A stretch of DNA of 64,000 nt from Microbacterium sp. MYb62 (GTDB lineage Bacteria > Actinomycetota > Actinomycetes > Actinomycetales > Microbacteriaceae): NCBI RefSeq assembly GCF_002979475.1, contig NZ_PCOY01000007.1:62001-126000 (forward strand), given 5' to 3'. The notes beneath the pieces were generated by a model that ran no database searches, was not told the DNA's origin, and saw only the letters and a list, made by a program, of their open reading frames with translations. Shown here in pieces: positions 1 to 8,022 of this stretch; position 1 is the first letter of the stretch, and every line of letters begins with the position of its first letter. A program made the translations under genes and the position numbers.

Positions 1-1238
1 AACCCGATGCCGATCGAGCCGGACTCCTCGGAGCTGCCCGAGCTCGCGATCGCCACGTTGATGCCGATCAGCTCGCCCTTGCTGTTCACGAGAGCGCCGC
101 CGGAGTTGCCGTGGTTGATCGCGGCATCCGTCTGGATCACGGCGATCGAGATGGAGTCCGAGGTCTGCGGGGTGCCGCTGCCGGGGATGTCGAACTGGAA
201 CGGCCCCTGTCCCTGACCCTGTTCCGGGGCCTCCTGGTCGGGCGCGTCCTCGGACGACGAGTCGGGCAGAGCGGAAGAGGCGATCTGGATGCTGCGGTTC
301 AGCGCGCTCACGATGCCGGTCGTGACCGAGTTCGCCAGCCCCAGCGGAGCGCCGAGCGCGACCGCGGTGTCACCGACGTTGAGCTTCGACGAGTCGGCGA
401 ACTCCATGGGGGTGAGCCCCTTGGCGTCCTTCAGCTTGATCACGGCGAGGTCGTAGATGGGATCGGTGCCGACCACGGTGGCCTCGAAGATCCGCCCGTC
501 CGACGTCGTCACGCGAATGGTCGGGTCGGCGACGGCGCCACCGAGCGTCACCACGTGCGTGTTCGTGAGCACGTAGCCGTCGTCACTGATGATCACGCCC
601 GATCCGCTGCCGCCCTGATCGGCGCCGGCGACCTCGATGGTGACGACCGAGGGCAGCGCCTCGGTCGCGACCGCGGTCGTCTCGTTGACCGATCCGGGGT
701 TGTTCACGGTGACCGTCTGAGGACCTTCGGCCGTCCCCGAGGAGGGACGGTCCTGGAGCCCGTTCAGGAGAGCACCGCCGCCGAAGCCGGCGACACCGCC
801 GACCAGGGCGGCCGCGACGATGAACGCCGCGAACTTCGCGCCGCCGCGGGACTTCTGCTCCTTGGTCTTCGTCCCGTCCACCGGCGCACCGAACGGCGCT
901 TCGCCGCCGAGCGGCTGGGTGGGCTGAGTGTGGGACGCCGCGGTGGGGATGCCGAAGGCGGCTCCCGGTGCGGTGGCAGCGGAGGGCGCCGCATAGCCAT
1001 GGGGCACGGGCGCGATCACCGGCGCCGCCGGCGCCTGCGACGTGAACGTCGACGGCACCTCATGTCCCTGCACCGGCGCAGCGACCGGCGCGGAGGGAGC
1101 CGGCGCGGCAGGGGCCGACCCGGTCGTGTCAGCGGCGGCATCCGACGCCGACTGAGCGGCGACCTCTGCAGCCTCGGTGGACGGCACGGCGTCGTTCGAC
1201 GCGGGTACCGACTGGTCCTGGGTGTTGTCTTCGTTCAT
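1..1238 (-). CDS. S1C (HtrA/DegP-like) trypsin-type serine protease, C-terminus cut off by the window edge
   Basis: Membrane-anchored extracytoplasmic serine protease of the HtrA family, expected to act in envelope protein quality control. The 412 visible residues start with an Ala/Pro-rich cytoplasmic segment (about 1-130), then one transmembrane helix (about 135-158), then the protease domain. The catalytic triad is readable: His228 in LTNTHVV, Asp263 in YDLAVIKL and Ser379 in GNSGGAL. A PDZ domain would be expected after the protease domain but lies outside the window. An acidic/Gln-rich loop at about 323-345 interrupts the protease fold, which is common in actinobacterial members. The ATG at 1236-1238 follows AGGAGC. 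It is divergent from the aminotransferase gene. Family call is firm; substrate is unknown. Confidence 0.93.
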   Translation of the reverse strand, partial: MNEDNTQDQSVPASNDAVPSTEAAEVAAQSASDAAADTTGSAPAAPAPSAPVAAPVQGHEVPSTFTSQAPAAPVIAPVPHGYAAPSAATAPGAAFGIPTAASHTQPTQPLGGEAPFGAPVDGTKTKEQKSRGGAKFAAFIVAAALVGGVAGFGGGALLNGLQDRPSSGTAEGPQTVTVNNPGSVNETTAVATEALPSVVTIEVAGADQGGSGSGVIISDDGYVLTNTHVVTLGGAVADPTIRVTTSDGRIFEATVVGTDPIYDLAVIKLKDAKGLTPMEFADSSKLNVGDTAVALGAPLGLANSVTTGIVSALNRSIQIASSALPDSSSEDAPDQEAPEQGQGQGPFQFDIPGSGTPQTSDSISIAVIQTDAAINHGNSGGALVNSKGELIGINVAIASSGSSEESGSIGIG

Positions 1239-1336
1239 GGTGTGTGCTCCTTCAACGACCATTTCAGAATGACGCCTGTTTCTGTGCGTTCCTTATGCCG
1301 AGGATGAGTTTCAGCTATGGCCTTAGCCTGTTCTTC

Positions 1337-2539
1337 ATGAGTGTCATCCCCGGCGCCTGGCGGCGCACGGCAGCAGGTGCAGGCCTGCTCGCCGCAGACG
1401 GAACCGTCGCGCCCACCATCTTCGCAGAGATGTCGGCCGCCGCGGCGAGAACAGGTGCGATCAATCTCGGCCAGGGTTTCCCCGATGAGGACGGCCCGGC
1501 CGAGGTGCTGGAAGCGGCACGCAGCGCCATCGCGCACGGCGCGAACCAATACCCTCCCGGTCGCGGCATCCCCGACCTGCTCGACGCGATCAGCGCGCAT
1601 CAGCATCGCTTCTACGGTCTCGACGTGGATCCCGGCAGCGAGGTGATCGTCACGGCCGGAGCGACCGAAGCCCTGACGGCGACGCTCCTCGCGCTGATCG
1701 ACGGCCCCGACGACGAGGTCGTCGTGTTCGAGCCGTATTACGACTCGTATGCCGCCGCCGTGGCTCTGGCCGGCGCCCGGCTTCGCACCGTCCCTCTGCG
1801 CGCTCCCGACTTCCAACCCGATCTGGACCGGCTCGCGGCCAGCGTGACCGACCGCACCCGGATCATCCTGATCAACGACCCCCACAACCCCACCGGCGCC
1901 GTCTTCGGTCGCGAGGTCCTCGAAGAGGTGGTGCGCCTGGCTGAGGAACACGACGCGATCATCGTCACCGACGAGGTCTACGAGCACCTCGCCTTCCACG
2001 CCCCGCACACCCCGATCGCCACGCTCCCCGGAGCCGCCGAGCGCACGCTGACGATCTCCTCCGCAGGCAAGACCTTCTCCACGACAGGATGGAAGATCGG
2101 CTGGGTGCACGGGCCGGCTGCCCTCATCACGGCCGTGCTCACGGTGAAGCAGTACCTCACGTACGTGAACGGTTCCGCCTTCCAGCCGGCGATCGCCGTG
2201 GGGCTGCGGATGGACGACTCCTACTTCACGGGCGCTGCGGAGACGCTCGCGCGCAAGCACGAGATCCTCGGCGACGGGCTGAAGGCCGCCGGCTTCACGG
2301 TGCACGCACCGCAGGGAGGCTACTTCACCGTCGCGGATGCGACCGCCCTGGGCGGCGAGGACGCCGCCGCGTTCTGCCGGACGCTGCCGGAACGTGCGGG
2401 CGTCGTGGCGATCCCGCTGACGGCGTTCGTCTCGGAGGAGCACCGGCATGAGTACGCCGGTCTGGTGCGTTTCGCCGCCTGCAAGCGCGTCGACGTGCTC
2501 GAGGAAGCGGCTGCGCGCCTGGCGGGGTTCTCGGTCTGA
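1337..2539 (+). CDS. Pyridoxal-phosphate aminotransferase, class I/II (methionine/glutamine transaminase-like)
   Basis: A 400-residue fold-type I aminotransferase, cytosolic. The PLP lysine is K245 in SSAGKTFS, with N184 (DPHNPTG) and D212 (VTDEVYEHL) as cofactor contacts and a carboxylate-binding Arg near the C-terminus (LVRFAACK). The N-terminal INLGQGFPD motif is typical of the kynurenine/glutamine transaminase K and YbdL branch. Annotation pipelines often call these DapC or methionine aminotransferase. A dedicated DapC-like gene occurs at 48-49 kb, so diaminopimelate synthesis is a less likely role. The frame is open back to 1244, but the ATG at 1337 gives the usual family length and no upstream start has a better ribosome site. 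It ends 16 bases from the convergent omega-amidase-like gene. Confidence 0.85.
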   Translation: MSVIPGAWRRTAAGAGLLAADGTVAPTIFAEMSAAAARTGAINLGQGFPDEDGPAEVLEAARSAIAHGANQYPPGRGIPDLLDAISAHQHRFYGLDVDPGSEVIVTAGATEALTATLLALIDGPDDEVVVFEPYYDSYAAAVALAGARLRTVPLRAPDFQPDLDRLAASVTDRTRIILINDPHNPTGAVFGREVLEEVVRLAEEHDAIIVTDEVYEHLAFHAPHTPIATLPGAAERTLTISSAGKTFSTTGWKIGWVHGPAALITAVLTVKQYLTYVNGSAFQPAIAVGLRMDDSYFTGAAETLARKHEILGDGLKAAGFTVHAPQGGYFTVADATALGGEDAAAFCRTLPERAGVVAIPLTAFVSEEHRHEYAGLVRFAACKRVDVLEEAAARLAGFSV

Positions 2540-2555
2540 CCCGGACGGACCCGGC

Positions 2556-3371
2556 TCAGACGTCGCGCGGGACGACCGCGTACCGGCGCACGCGCAGCGA
2601 CGGGTTGGTCGCGCGCACGCGCTCGATCGAAGATCGCTCGACCACCGCGACCGCGATCCCGGGAGCCGTGCCCACTCCCGCCAGGACCACGCCCTGCGGA
2701 TCGACGACCTGCGAGTGCCCGACGCCGATCGGCGTCGGGTGATCCGCGGCGACGACGTACACGGTGTTCTCGATCGCACGCGCGGCGAGCAGCGTCGTCC
2801 AGTGATGCTCCTTGAGCGGCCCCCGCACCCATTCGGCGGGCACGACGAGCGCATCGGCACCAGCATCGATCAGGGAGCGGGCGACCTCGGGGAAGCGCAG
2901 GTCGTAGCAGGTCATGAGCCCGAACCGCAGGCCGCCGAGGTCGAACATCGCGGCCTTCCCCACTGCCCCCGCCTCGACCCAGTCGGACTCGGTCTGCCCG
3001 AACGCATCGTAGAGGTGCTGCTTGCGGTAGACCGCGAGGACGCCGTCGCCCCGCACCGCCACGACGGTGTTCCGCACGTGACGGTCGTCTGCCGCCCGCT
3101 CGGCGAGGCCCGCGACGATCACTACGGCATACTCGGCGGCCAGTGCGGTGAGGGTCGAGACGAACTCTCCGTCGAGGTCTTCGGCGTTCGCGGCGAGGCT
3201 CTCGTCCATCGGGTCGACGAAGTAGCTCGAGTACTCCGGGAAGACGATCAGCTTCGCGCCGCGTGAGGCCGCATCCGCCGTCAGCTCGGCGATCCGTTCG
3301 CGGTTGTCGGCACGGGCGGCGGTGGGCGCGAACTGGCACACGGCGACAGGGACGGCTGCGGTCTCGGACAT
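2556..3371 (-). CDS. Carbon-nitrogen hydrolase (nitrilase superfamily), omega-amidase/Nit2-like
   Basis: A 271-residue cytosolic amidase. The nitrilase catalytic triad is visible: E46 in FPEY, K117 in YRKQHLYD and C155 in TCYDLRFPE. These motif contexts resemble Nit2/YafV-type omega-amidases, which hydrolyse alpha-ketoglutaramate or ketosuccinamate to the keto-acid and ammonia. Substrate is inferred, not proven. The ATG at 3369-3371 follows AGAGGATGGGG; an upstream in-frame ATG at 3395 lacks such a site. The convergent neighbour is a transaminase of the type that would supply alpha-ketoglutaramate from glutamine, which supports a linked pathway. A deaminated-glutathione amidase (Nit1) role is the main alternative. 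Confidence 0.85.
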   Translation of the reverse strand: MSETAAVPVAVCQFAPTAARADNRERIAELTADAASRGAKLIVFPEYSSYFVDPMDESLAANAEDLDGEFVSTLTALAAEYAVVIVAGLAERAADDRHVRNTVVAVRGDGVLAVYRKQHLYDAFGQTESDWVEAGAVGKAAMFDLGGLRFGLMTCYDLRFPEVARSLIDAGADALVVPAEWVRGPLKEHHWTTLLAARAIENTVYVVAADHPTPIGVGHSQVVDPQGVVLAGVGTAPGIAVAVVERSSIERVRATNPSLRVRRYAVVPRDV

Positions 3372-3446
3372 GTCCCCATCCTCTCGCATCGACACGCCCG
3401 AGGCGTCACGTGGGCCCGCCCCGATTCGCCCGCCTCTGGAATCCGT

Positions 3447-3452
3447 GATAAG
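3447..3452 (+). promoter_or_regulatory. Candidate -10 element of the tRNA-fMet promoter
   Basis: GATAAG lies 13 bases before the mature tRNA 5' end and matches four of six positions of the TATAAT consensus, including the key A2 and T... spacing to a start site near 3459. No convincing -35 hexamer is visible, so this is a weak call resting mainly on position. Confidence 0.3.
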
Positions 3453-3465
3453 TTACTTCTTGTGC

Positions 3466-3539
3466 CGCGGGGTGGAGCAGTTCGGTAGCTCGCCGGGCTC
3501 ATAACCCGGAGGTCGCAGGTTCAAATCCTGTCCCCGCAA
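3466..3539 (+). tRNA. Initiator tRNA-Met (CAU anticodon)
   Basis: Cloverleaf of 74 nucleotides without an encoded CCA. The acceptor arm is CGCGGGG paired with CCCCGCA, leaving the C1:A72 mismatch that marks bacterial initiator tRNA. The anticodon stem carries the three consecutive G:C pairs of initiators (GGG / CCC) flanking CTCATAA, with the anticodon at 3500-3502. The T loop GTTCAAATC is canonical. It is a single-gene unit followed 17 bases later by a strong terminator. The opposite strand contains the well known spurious antisense reading frame with the RGQDLNLRPPGYEPGE signature; it is not a gene. Confidence 0.97.
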
Positions 3540-3555
3540 CGAGAAGCGACACAAG

Positions 3556-3595
3556 AAAGGCCCTCTGATCAGGTATTCCTGATCAGGGGGCCTTT
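3556..3595 (+). terminator. Rho-independent terminator of tRNA-fMet
   Basis: Two 18-base arms, 3556-3573 and 3578-3595, pair almost perfectly (one T:G wobble) around a TATT loop. The 3' arm ends in CCTTT, giving a short T run. It sits directly after the tRNA and before the convergent MFS gene, so it may serve both directions. Confidence 0.88.
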
Positions 3596-3741
3596 CGCAT
3601 TCCCCTCGTGATCCGCGGGAGAAGCGGTGCAGCACCCGGCGAATCACCGTCGCGACAGTGCGCGGACGTAGCCGATGCCGGCACAGGCATGCAGCACCAG
3701 GCGGCAGCGATCATGTGCCCCCGCGTCGCCCGCCGTCCCCC

Positions 3742-4950
3742 TCAGACGCGAGGATCCGCGGTGGAGAAGCGGCGCAGCGTCCGGTCCATGGCGATGACGA
3801 ATGTGGCGATCAGCGCGACAGCCGCCGCCATCACGAGCATGGGCCCCGTTCCCCACGCGGAGACGAGCACGCCGATGAGCGGGTTGACCACGAGCTGCGG
3901 CACCTGCTGCACGACGATCAGCACGCTCTGGAACCTCGACATCATCGGAGCCGGCGCGAGCAGCAGATATGTCGGGAAGACATGGGCCGTGAAGACGACG
4001 ACCCCGCTCCCGACGAGCATCGTGCTCGCGAGCGCTGACACCCAGGTGGGAGAGATCGCGAGGAGCCCGAGACCTCCCGCGATCATCAGGGGGCCGGCCG
4101 CCATCGGCCGCCAGGCCCGCGACGCGGTCCCTCGCCAGGCGAACCAGGCCCCGCTGAGCAGTCCGCCGGCGATCCACCCCGCTTCGATCACCCCGGCCTC
4201 GGTCGCCGACCACCCGCGCTCTCTGGCGGCCAGCGGCACACCGAGCAGGACAGCAGGGATGACGGCCCCCGCCACGATCGCGACACCTGTCAGAAGTGCG
4301 GGTACGCCACGGGTCGTCCGCACCGTCGCGATGCCCGCCACGACGCCGCGCGGCGACAGCGCGTCCGGGACGGCCACGTGCGTGCGGGGAGGACGGATCA
4401 GCAGCAGCGTCACCAGCATCGCGAGACATCCCAGGACATCCAGCAGGGCGACGCCGCCGAGCGTGAGGACGCCGACCAGCGCTCCGCCCATCGGTGGGGC
4501 GACCGTCCGTGCGAGCTGACTCGCCATCCCGACTCTCGCCATGGCTGTGCCGAGTTGCCCCTCTGCCACGAACAGACGCGGGAAGACGCCGACCGCCGGG
4601 CGCTGGAACGCGGAGACGGTGCCGATCAGCACCGCGGTGATCAGAAGCAGCACAACCGACGTCGGCCAGAAGACCACCGCGAGAGCGAGCCCGGTGCTCA
4701 CGACCATCAGCATCGCCGTGCCGACGATCAGCACCCGACGTGGTCCGAAGCGGTCGGCGACGGCACCTCCGAGCAGTCCCAGCACCACGGAGGGAGCCAC
4801 GGTCGCCGTGAGAACCGCCGAAGCGACGTTCGGCCCGTGACCGGAGGCCACCCACGTCAGCGCGAATGCGAGGATGCCGGCGCCGAGCTCGGATCCGACG
4901 GTCGCCGCGACCCAGGCGGTGAACCCTCGGGGCGCACGCCCACGCCTCAT
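3742..4950 (-). CDS. Major facilitator superfamily transporter (drug-efflux-like)
   Basis: A 402-residue integral membrane protein with about 12 hydrophobic helices. MFS motif A is present between helices 2 and 3 (GGAVADRFGPRRVL), as in the MFS_3/enterobactin exporter and macrolide-efflux type. Its ATG at 4948-4950 overlaps the stop of the upstream MerR-like gene by 4 bases (ATGA), so the two are translationally coupled and the regulator probably controls the pump. The substrate cannot be read from sequence. An in-frame ATG at 5004 would add 18 residues inside the upstream gene and is less likely. Confidence 0.88.
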   Translation of the reverse strand: MRRGRAPRGFTAWVAATVGSELGAGILAFALTWVASGHGPNVASAVLTATVAPSVVLGLLGGAVADRFGPRRVLIVGTAMLMVVSTGLALAVVFWPTSVVLLLITAVLIGTVSAFQRPAVGVFPRLFVAEGQLGTAMARVGMASQLARTVAPPMGGALVGVLTLGGVALLDVLGCLAMLVTLLLIRPPRTHVAVPDALSPRGVVAGIATVRTTRGVPALLTGVAIVAGAVIPAVLLGVPLAARERGWSATEAGVIEAGWIAGGLLSGAWFAWRGTASRAWRPMAAGPLMIAGGLGLLAISPTWVSALASTMLVGSGVVVFTAHVFPTYLLLAPAPMMSRFQSVLIVVQQVPQLVVNPLIGVLVSAWGTGPMLVMAAAVALIATFVIAMDRTLRRFSTADPRV

Positions 4951-6065
4951 CCCGGCTGGGCCATCATCACGGCGGCGAAGTCCGGTTGAGCTGGCGCACG
5001 CCACTCGATCGGCTCGTCGGGTCCGACGACGTCGCAGATCACCTCGTTGCCGAGCGCAGCATCCACCACCCGGCCGAGGACCTGACCGGAGACTCGGAGC
5101 GCGCAGGGCTCTCCACCCGTCGTCCCCGCGAGATGTCGACTTCCGGAGGTCAGCACCCCCGTACCGGAGCCGTCGGCCGTCAACAACAGGCCCGCGTCGT
5201 CTGCACCCGCGATGAACGTGTCCAGCTCCTCCCGCCCGAAGCGGAAACGCCCGCTGCTCCCCCGGCCTCCGCGCAGAAGACGGTGGACGGTGGGAAAGCG
5301 ATCCTTCCCCTGCGGCACCACGAGCGCCTCACCCTCCGCGTCCTCGAGACGCACCGCGGCCTCCCTCACCCCGCCGTCGCGGCCGACCGCCATGTCGACG
5401 ACGAGCTCGACGTCCCATCGACCTCGGAGCCACGGGAAGACGATGGTGGGGTCGAGCCGCACACGCGCAGGCGGTCCCTCCACTTCCCGTGCAACCTCGG
5501 TCCGCGCCATCAGCAGGTATCGATCGGTGGCGACCACAGCGGCCGAACGGGAATCGATCTCGACCAGCACCCCGTCGAAATGCAGGTCTCCCGCGGCGGC
5601 CGCTGTCCGAACCTGCCGTAGAGCCGCCGTCAGAACGGCCGCGTCGAACCGGGCGCGCGTCCGCTGGATCGGATTCGCCCCGCTGCCGGACCGCAGACTG
5701 AGCTTCAGGTCCGCGACCAGCGCCTCCGCCGACATCGACCTGTCGCGAATGTCGCGGAGCCACTCCGTGAGCACGACGTCCGCCTGAGCCGCGTCACCGG
5801 CGAGGACCAGCCTGATCCTCCCCATGTCGAGCCCCGCGTCTCGGAGCCGTCGAATCCAGATCGCCCGCTGCTGCTGCTGCGGTGCGTAGTAGCGGTATCC
5901 GGTGCGCTCCTCCACGTCCGCGGGCGGGAGCAGCCCGTTCTCGCCGTACTGGCGGAGCGCGCTCGCACTGAGTCCGACTGCCTGCGCGAACGTGCTGATC
6001 GTCTGGAAATCCCGATGCCCGCCGACGGGCAACGGGAGATCCGCCCACTCCTGAGACTGCGCCAT
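4947..6065 (-). CDS. MerR-family regulator fused to a DNA polymerase III beta (sliding-clamp)-like domain
   Basis: A 372-residue two-part protein. Residues about 15-85 form a MerR winged helix (AQAVGLSASALRQYGENGLL, then ERTGYRYY, then QQRAIWIRRLRDAGLDMGRI). From about 130 the sequence reads like two domains of the beta clamp: FDGVLVEI followed by VVATDRYLLMAR matches the DnaN 'GV...ATD.yRLa' motif, a FPTVHRLL segment follows, and the C-terminus VMMAQPG resembles the clamp's final 'LMPvR'. The clamp-like part may bind a small molecule or dimerise; its role is unknown. It starts an operon with the MFS gene and lies 80 bases downstream of arsC, on the same strand. Such fusions occur in actinobacteria but are poorly characterised. 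Confidence 0.8.
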   Translation of the reverse strand: MAQSQEWADLPLPVGGHRDFQTISTFAQAVGLSASALRQYGENGLLPPADVEERTGYRYYAPQQQQRAIWIRRLRDAGLDMGRIRLVLAGDAAQADVVLTEWLRDIRDRSMSAEALVADLKLSLRSGSGANPIQRTRARFDAAVLTAALRQVRTAAAAGDLHFDGVLVEIDSRSAAVVATDRYLLMARTEVAREVEGPPARVRLDPTIVFPWLRGRWDVELVVDMAVGRDGGVREAAVRLEDAEGEALVVPQGKDRFPTVHRLLRGGRGSSGRFRFGREELDTFIAGADDAGLLLTADGSGTGVLTSGSRHLAGTTGGEPCALRVSGQVLGRVVDAALGNEVICDVVGPDEPIEWRAPAQPDFAAVMMAQPG

Positions 6066-6145
6066 GGGTCCATCATCGACATTGACCCCGGCTGAAGGTC
6101 AAGGAGCGGCATCCCGACGCTTCCAAGCCGGGCCGTTCGCGCTCG

Positions 6146-6553
6146 TCAGACGAGTTCGGCGACGAGGCGTTCGATCCGCGCGCGGATGTCGTCGCGGATC
6201 GGGCGGACGGCCTCGATGCCCTGCCCCGCCGGGTCGTCGAGGACCCAGTCCTCGTAGCGCTTGCCTGGGAAAAACGGGCAGGCGTCGCCGCACCCCATCG
6301 TGATCACGACATCGGAGGCCTGCACGGCCTCCGTCGTGAGGACCTTGGGTGCTTCCGCCGTGATGTCGATGCCGAACTCGGCCATCGCGTCCACGGCGAT
6401 CGGGTTGATCCGATCAGCGGGCATCGATCCGGCCGATCTGACCTCGATCCGGTCTCCGGCGATCGAGCGCAGGAACCCTGCGGCCATCTGGGAACGGCCG
6501 GCGTTGTGCACACAGACGAACAGGACGGATGGTGTGGTGGTGGCTTCGGTCAT
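6146..6553 (-). CDS. arsC: Arsenate reductase, low-molecular-weight tyrosine phosphatase family
   Basis: A 135-residue cytosolic enzyme reducing arsenate to arsenite. The phosphatase loop C14-VHNAG-R20-S is intact, and the general acid Asp lies in the LDDP motif (106/107). C88 and C92 in GCGDAC lie where thioredoxin-coupled ArsC enzymes carry their shuttle cysteines, but closer together. Actinobacterial members often use mycothiol/mycoredoxin instead, so the electron donor is uncertain. The ATG overlaps the stop of the flavoprotein gene by 4 bases (ATGA), making a tight two-gene ars operon read away from arsR. Confidence 0.92.
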   Translation of the reverse strand: MTEATTTPSVLFVCVHNAGRSQMAAGFLRSIAGDRIEVRSAGSMPADRINPIAVDAMAEFGIDITAEAPKVLTTEAVQASDVVITMGCGDACPFFPGKRYEDWVLDDPAGQGIEAVRPIRDDIRARIERLVAELV

Positions 6554-7935
6554 GAGTGACTCCCGGTGAGGGTGCTGTCCGTGAGGGAGACAGGCTGATC
6601 CGTGTGTGACGCGCTCAGCTCTATTCTCTCGTGGGCGGCACCGAGCCGCTCGCGAGCGACCCCGAGCTGAAGGACGGGTGCGGCGCAGCAACTGCCGCCA
6701 GTGCCGGCGTCGAAGTCACCCGATCCGCCGCACACGCCGGTGTCGGGCAGGACGAGCTGTCTGCTCTCTGCCGCCTCCTCATCGCCGGCGAGATGTGCGG
6801 CGACGCTCCGCGCCTGCTCGAAGCCGGTGAGGGCGAGGAAGGTGGGGGCACGCCCGTAGCTCTTCGCGCCGACGATGAAGAAGCCCTCCTCCGGCTGGAT
6901 GAGCTCGCGGGCCCCGGTGGCCCCGACGGATCCGCAGGAATGGATGTTCGGATCGATCTCGGCGGCGATCCCCGCCACTGCCTCGAGAGACGCATCCAAC
7001 GACAACCGCAGTTCCGACAGGATGCTGACATCGGGGCGGAAGCCCGTCAGGGCGAACACCTGGGAGACGCCGGTCACCTGCTCTCTGTTCTCCGCCGCGA
7101 TCGTGAGCGCGCCCTCCTCGTGGCGGAACTCCGCCACACGGAACCCGGTGACGACGCCGACGAGACCGGAAGCGACGACCTTCTGCGCTCGGCTGCCGAG
7201 GGCGGCGCGCTCCGGCAGTTCGTCAGCAGCACCGCCCGCCACGTGCGCCGTCGTCCTGCGTCGCATCAGCCACGTGACCGTCGTGTCAGGACGGCGTCGA
7301 ACCAGCTCGCTCAGGCGCAGGGCGGCGTGAGCGGCCGAGTGCCCCGAGCCGATCACGACCAGGTGCTGGCCGGCATAGCCGGAGACCTCCTGCGGGATGC
7401 GATAGGAGATCTGCGACGCCGCCCGCTTCTCACCGACCGCGGGGAGGCCATCGGCCCCTGCGGGATTGGGGAGGCTCCATGTACCGCTGGCGTCGACGAC
7501 GGCGCGTGCGCTGATACGCCCGTCCTCGCCGCCCGCGTCGAGCGTGTGCACCACGAACGGCTGTGCGTTGCGGCCGCTGTCGACCAGGCGATCCCGCCCC
7601 TTCCGTGACACGCCCGTGACGGTCGTTGAGTACCGGACACGCTCCCCCAGCGCCTGGGCCAGGGGTGCGAGATACTGATCCACCCACTCCGCCCCGGTGG
7701 GGTAGCCCGACGGCGGCGCCGTCCATCCTGTCGGCTCCAGCAGGCGGCGCGCAGCTGTGTCGGTGAGTTCGGGCCACCCGGAGAACAAGCGCACATGACC
7801 CCACTCCGACACGGCAGCGGCGGGCCCGGCTCCGCGCTCCACGACGATCACGTCGTTTCCGCGGTCCGTGAGGTGCGCGGCGACGGCAAGACCCTGAGGG
7901 CCCGCTCCGATGACGACGACAGGAAGTTCGGACAT
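6550..7935 (-). CDS. FAD/NAD(P)-dependent oxidoreductase of the ars operon (ArsO-like) with a cysteine-rich tail
   Basis: A 461-residue flavoprotein monooxygenase-like enzyme. Two Rossmann motifs are visible: GAGPQG near residues 10-15 for FAD and GSGHSAAHAA near 200 for NAD(P)H. Such flavoproteins recur in ars operons (ArsO), with no settled reaction. Its last 65 residues are unusual: they carry a cysteine in GVCGGSG and a CC pair in GGSCCAAP, which could bind As(III). The ATG at 7933-7935 has AGGAG upstream; a longer frame starting at 7965 would run through the ArsR operator and is rejected. It is first in the operon with arsC and is divergent from arsR. Confidence 0.87.
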   Translation of the reverse strand: MSELPVVVIGAGPQGLAVAAHLTDRGNDVIVVERGAGPAAAVSEWGHVRLFSGWPELTDTAARRLLEPTGWTAPPSGYPTGAEWVDQYLAPLAQALGERVRYSTTVTGVSRKGRDRLVDSGRNAQPFVVHTLDAGGEDGRISARAVVDASGTWSLPNPAGADGLPAVGEKRAASQISYRIPQEVSGYAGQHLVVIGSGHSAAHAALRLSELVRRRPDTTVTWLMRRRTTAHVAGGAADELPERAALGSRAQKVVASGLVGVVTGFRVAEFRHEEGALTIAAENREQVTGVSQVFALTGFRPDVSILSELRLSLDASLEAVAGIAAEIDPNIHSCGSVGATGARELIQPEEGFFIVGAKSYGRAPTFLALTGFEQARSVAAHLAGDEEAAESRQLVLPDTGVCGGSGDFDAGTGGSCCAAPVLQLGVARERLGAAHERIELSASHTDQPVSLTDSTLTGSHS

Positions 7936-7947
7936 CACACATCTCCT

Positions 7948-7969
7948 CGTATTGATGATCTTCAATACG
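7948..7969. promoter_or_regulatory. ArsR-type operator O1
   Basis: Perfect inverted repeat CGTATTGA-N6-TCAATACG, immediately upstream of the ribosome site of the flavoprotein-arsC operon. The half-site and 6-base spacer are shared with the second operator nearer arsR. A repressor here would block the operon until metalloid binding. Confidence 0.85.
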
Positions 7970-7984
7970 GCAACTCTTGCGCGT

Positions 7985-8006
7985 CATATCGATGTTTGTC
8001 AATACG
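7985..8006. promoter_or_regulatory. ArsR-type operator O2, overlapping a minus-strand -35 element
   Basis: CATATCGA-N6-TCAATACG matches O1 at 14 of 16 half-site positions with the same spacer; the two centres are 37 bases apart. On the minus strand it contains a perfect TTGACA (8003-7998), the likely -35 of the ars operon. It also lies just upstream of a TAGAAT (8011-8016) and the arsR start, so it fits autoregulation. Confidence 0.75.
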
Positions 8007-8022
8007 AGCGTAGAATGGGTCC

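Noticed and set aside
1337-2539. dapC
   Set aside because: A second transaminase next to fdxA at 48-49 kb is the better DapC; this one groups by motifs with glutamine/methionine transaminases and is paired with an amidase.
3453-3647. A 64-residue minus-strand frame reading RGQDLNLRPPGYEPGE
   Set aside because: This is the antisense of the initiator tRNA, a well known false protein in databases.
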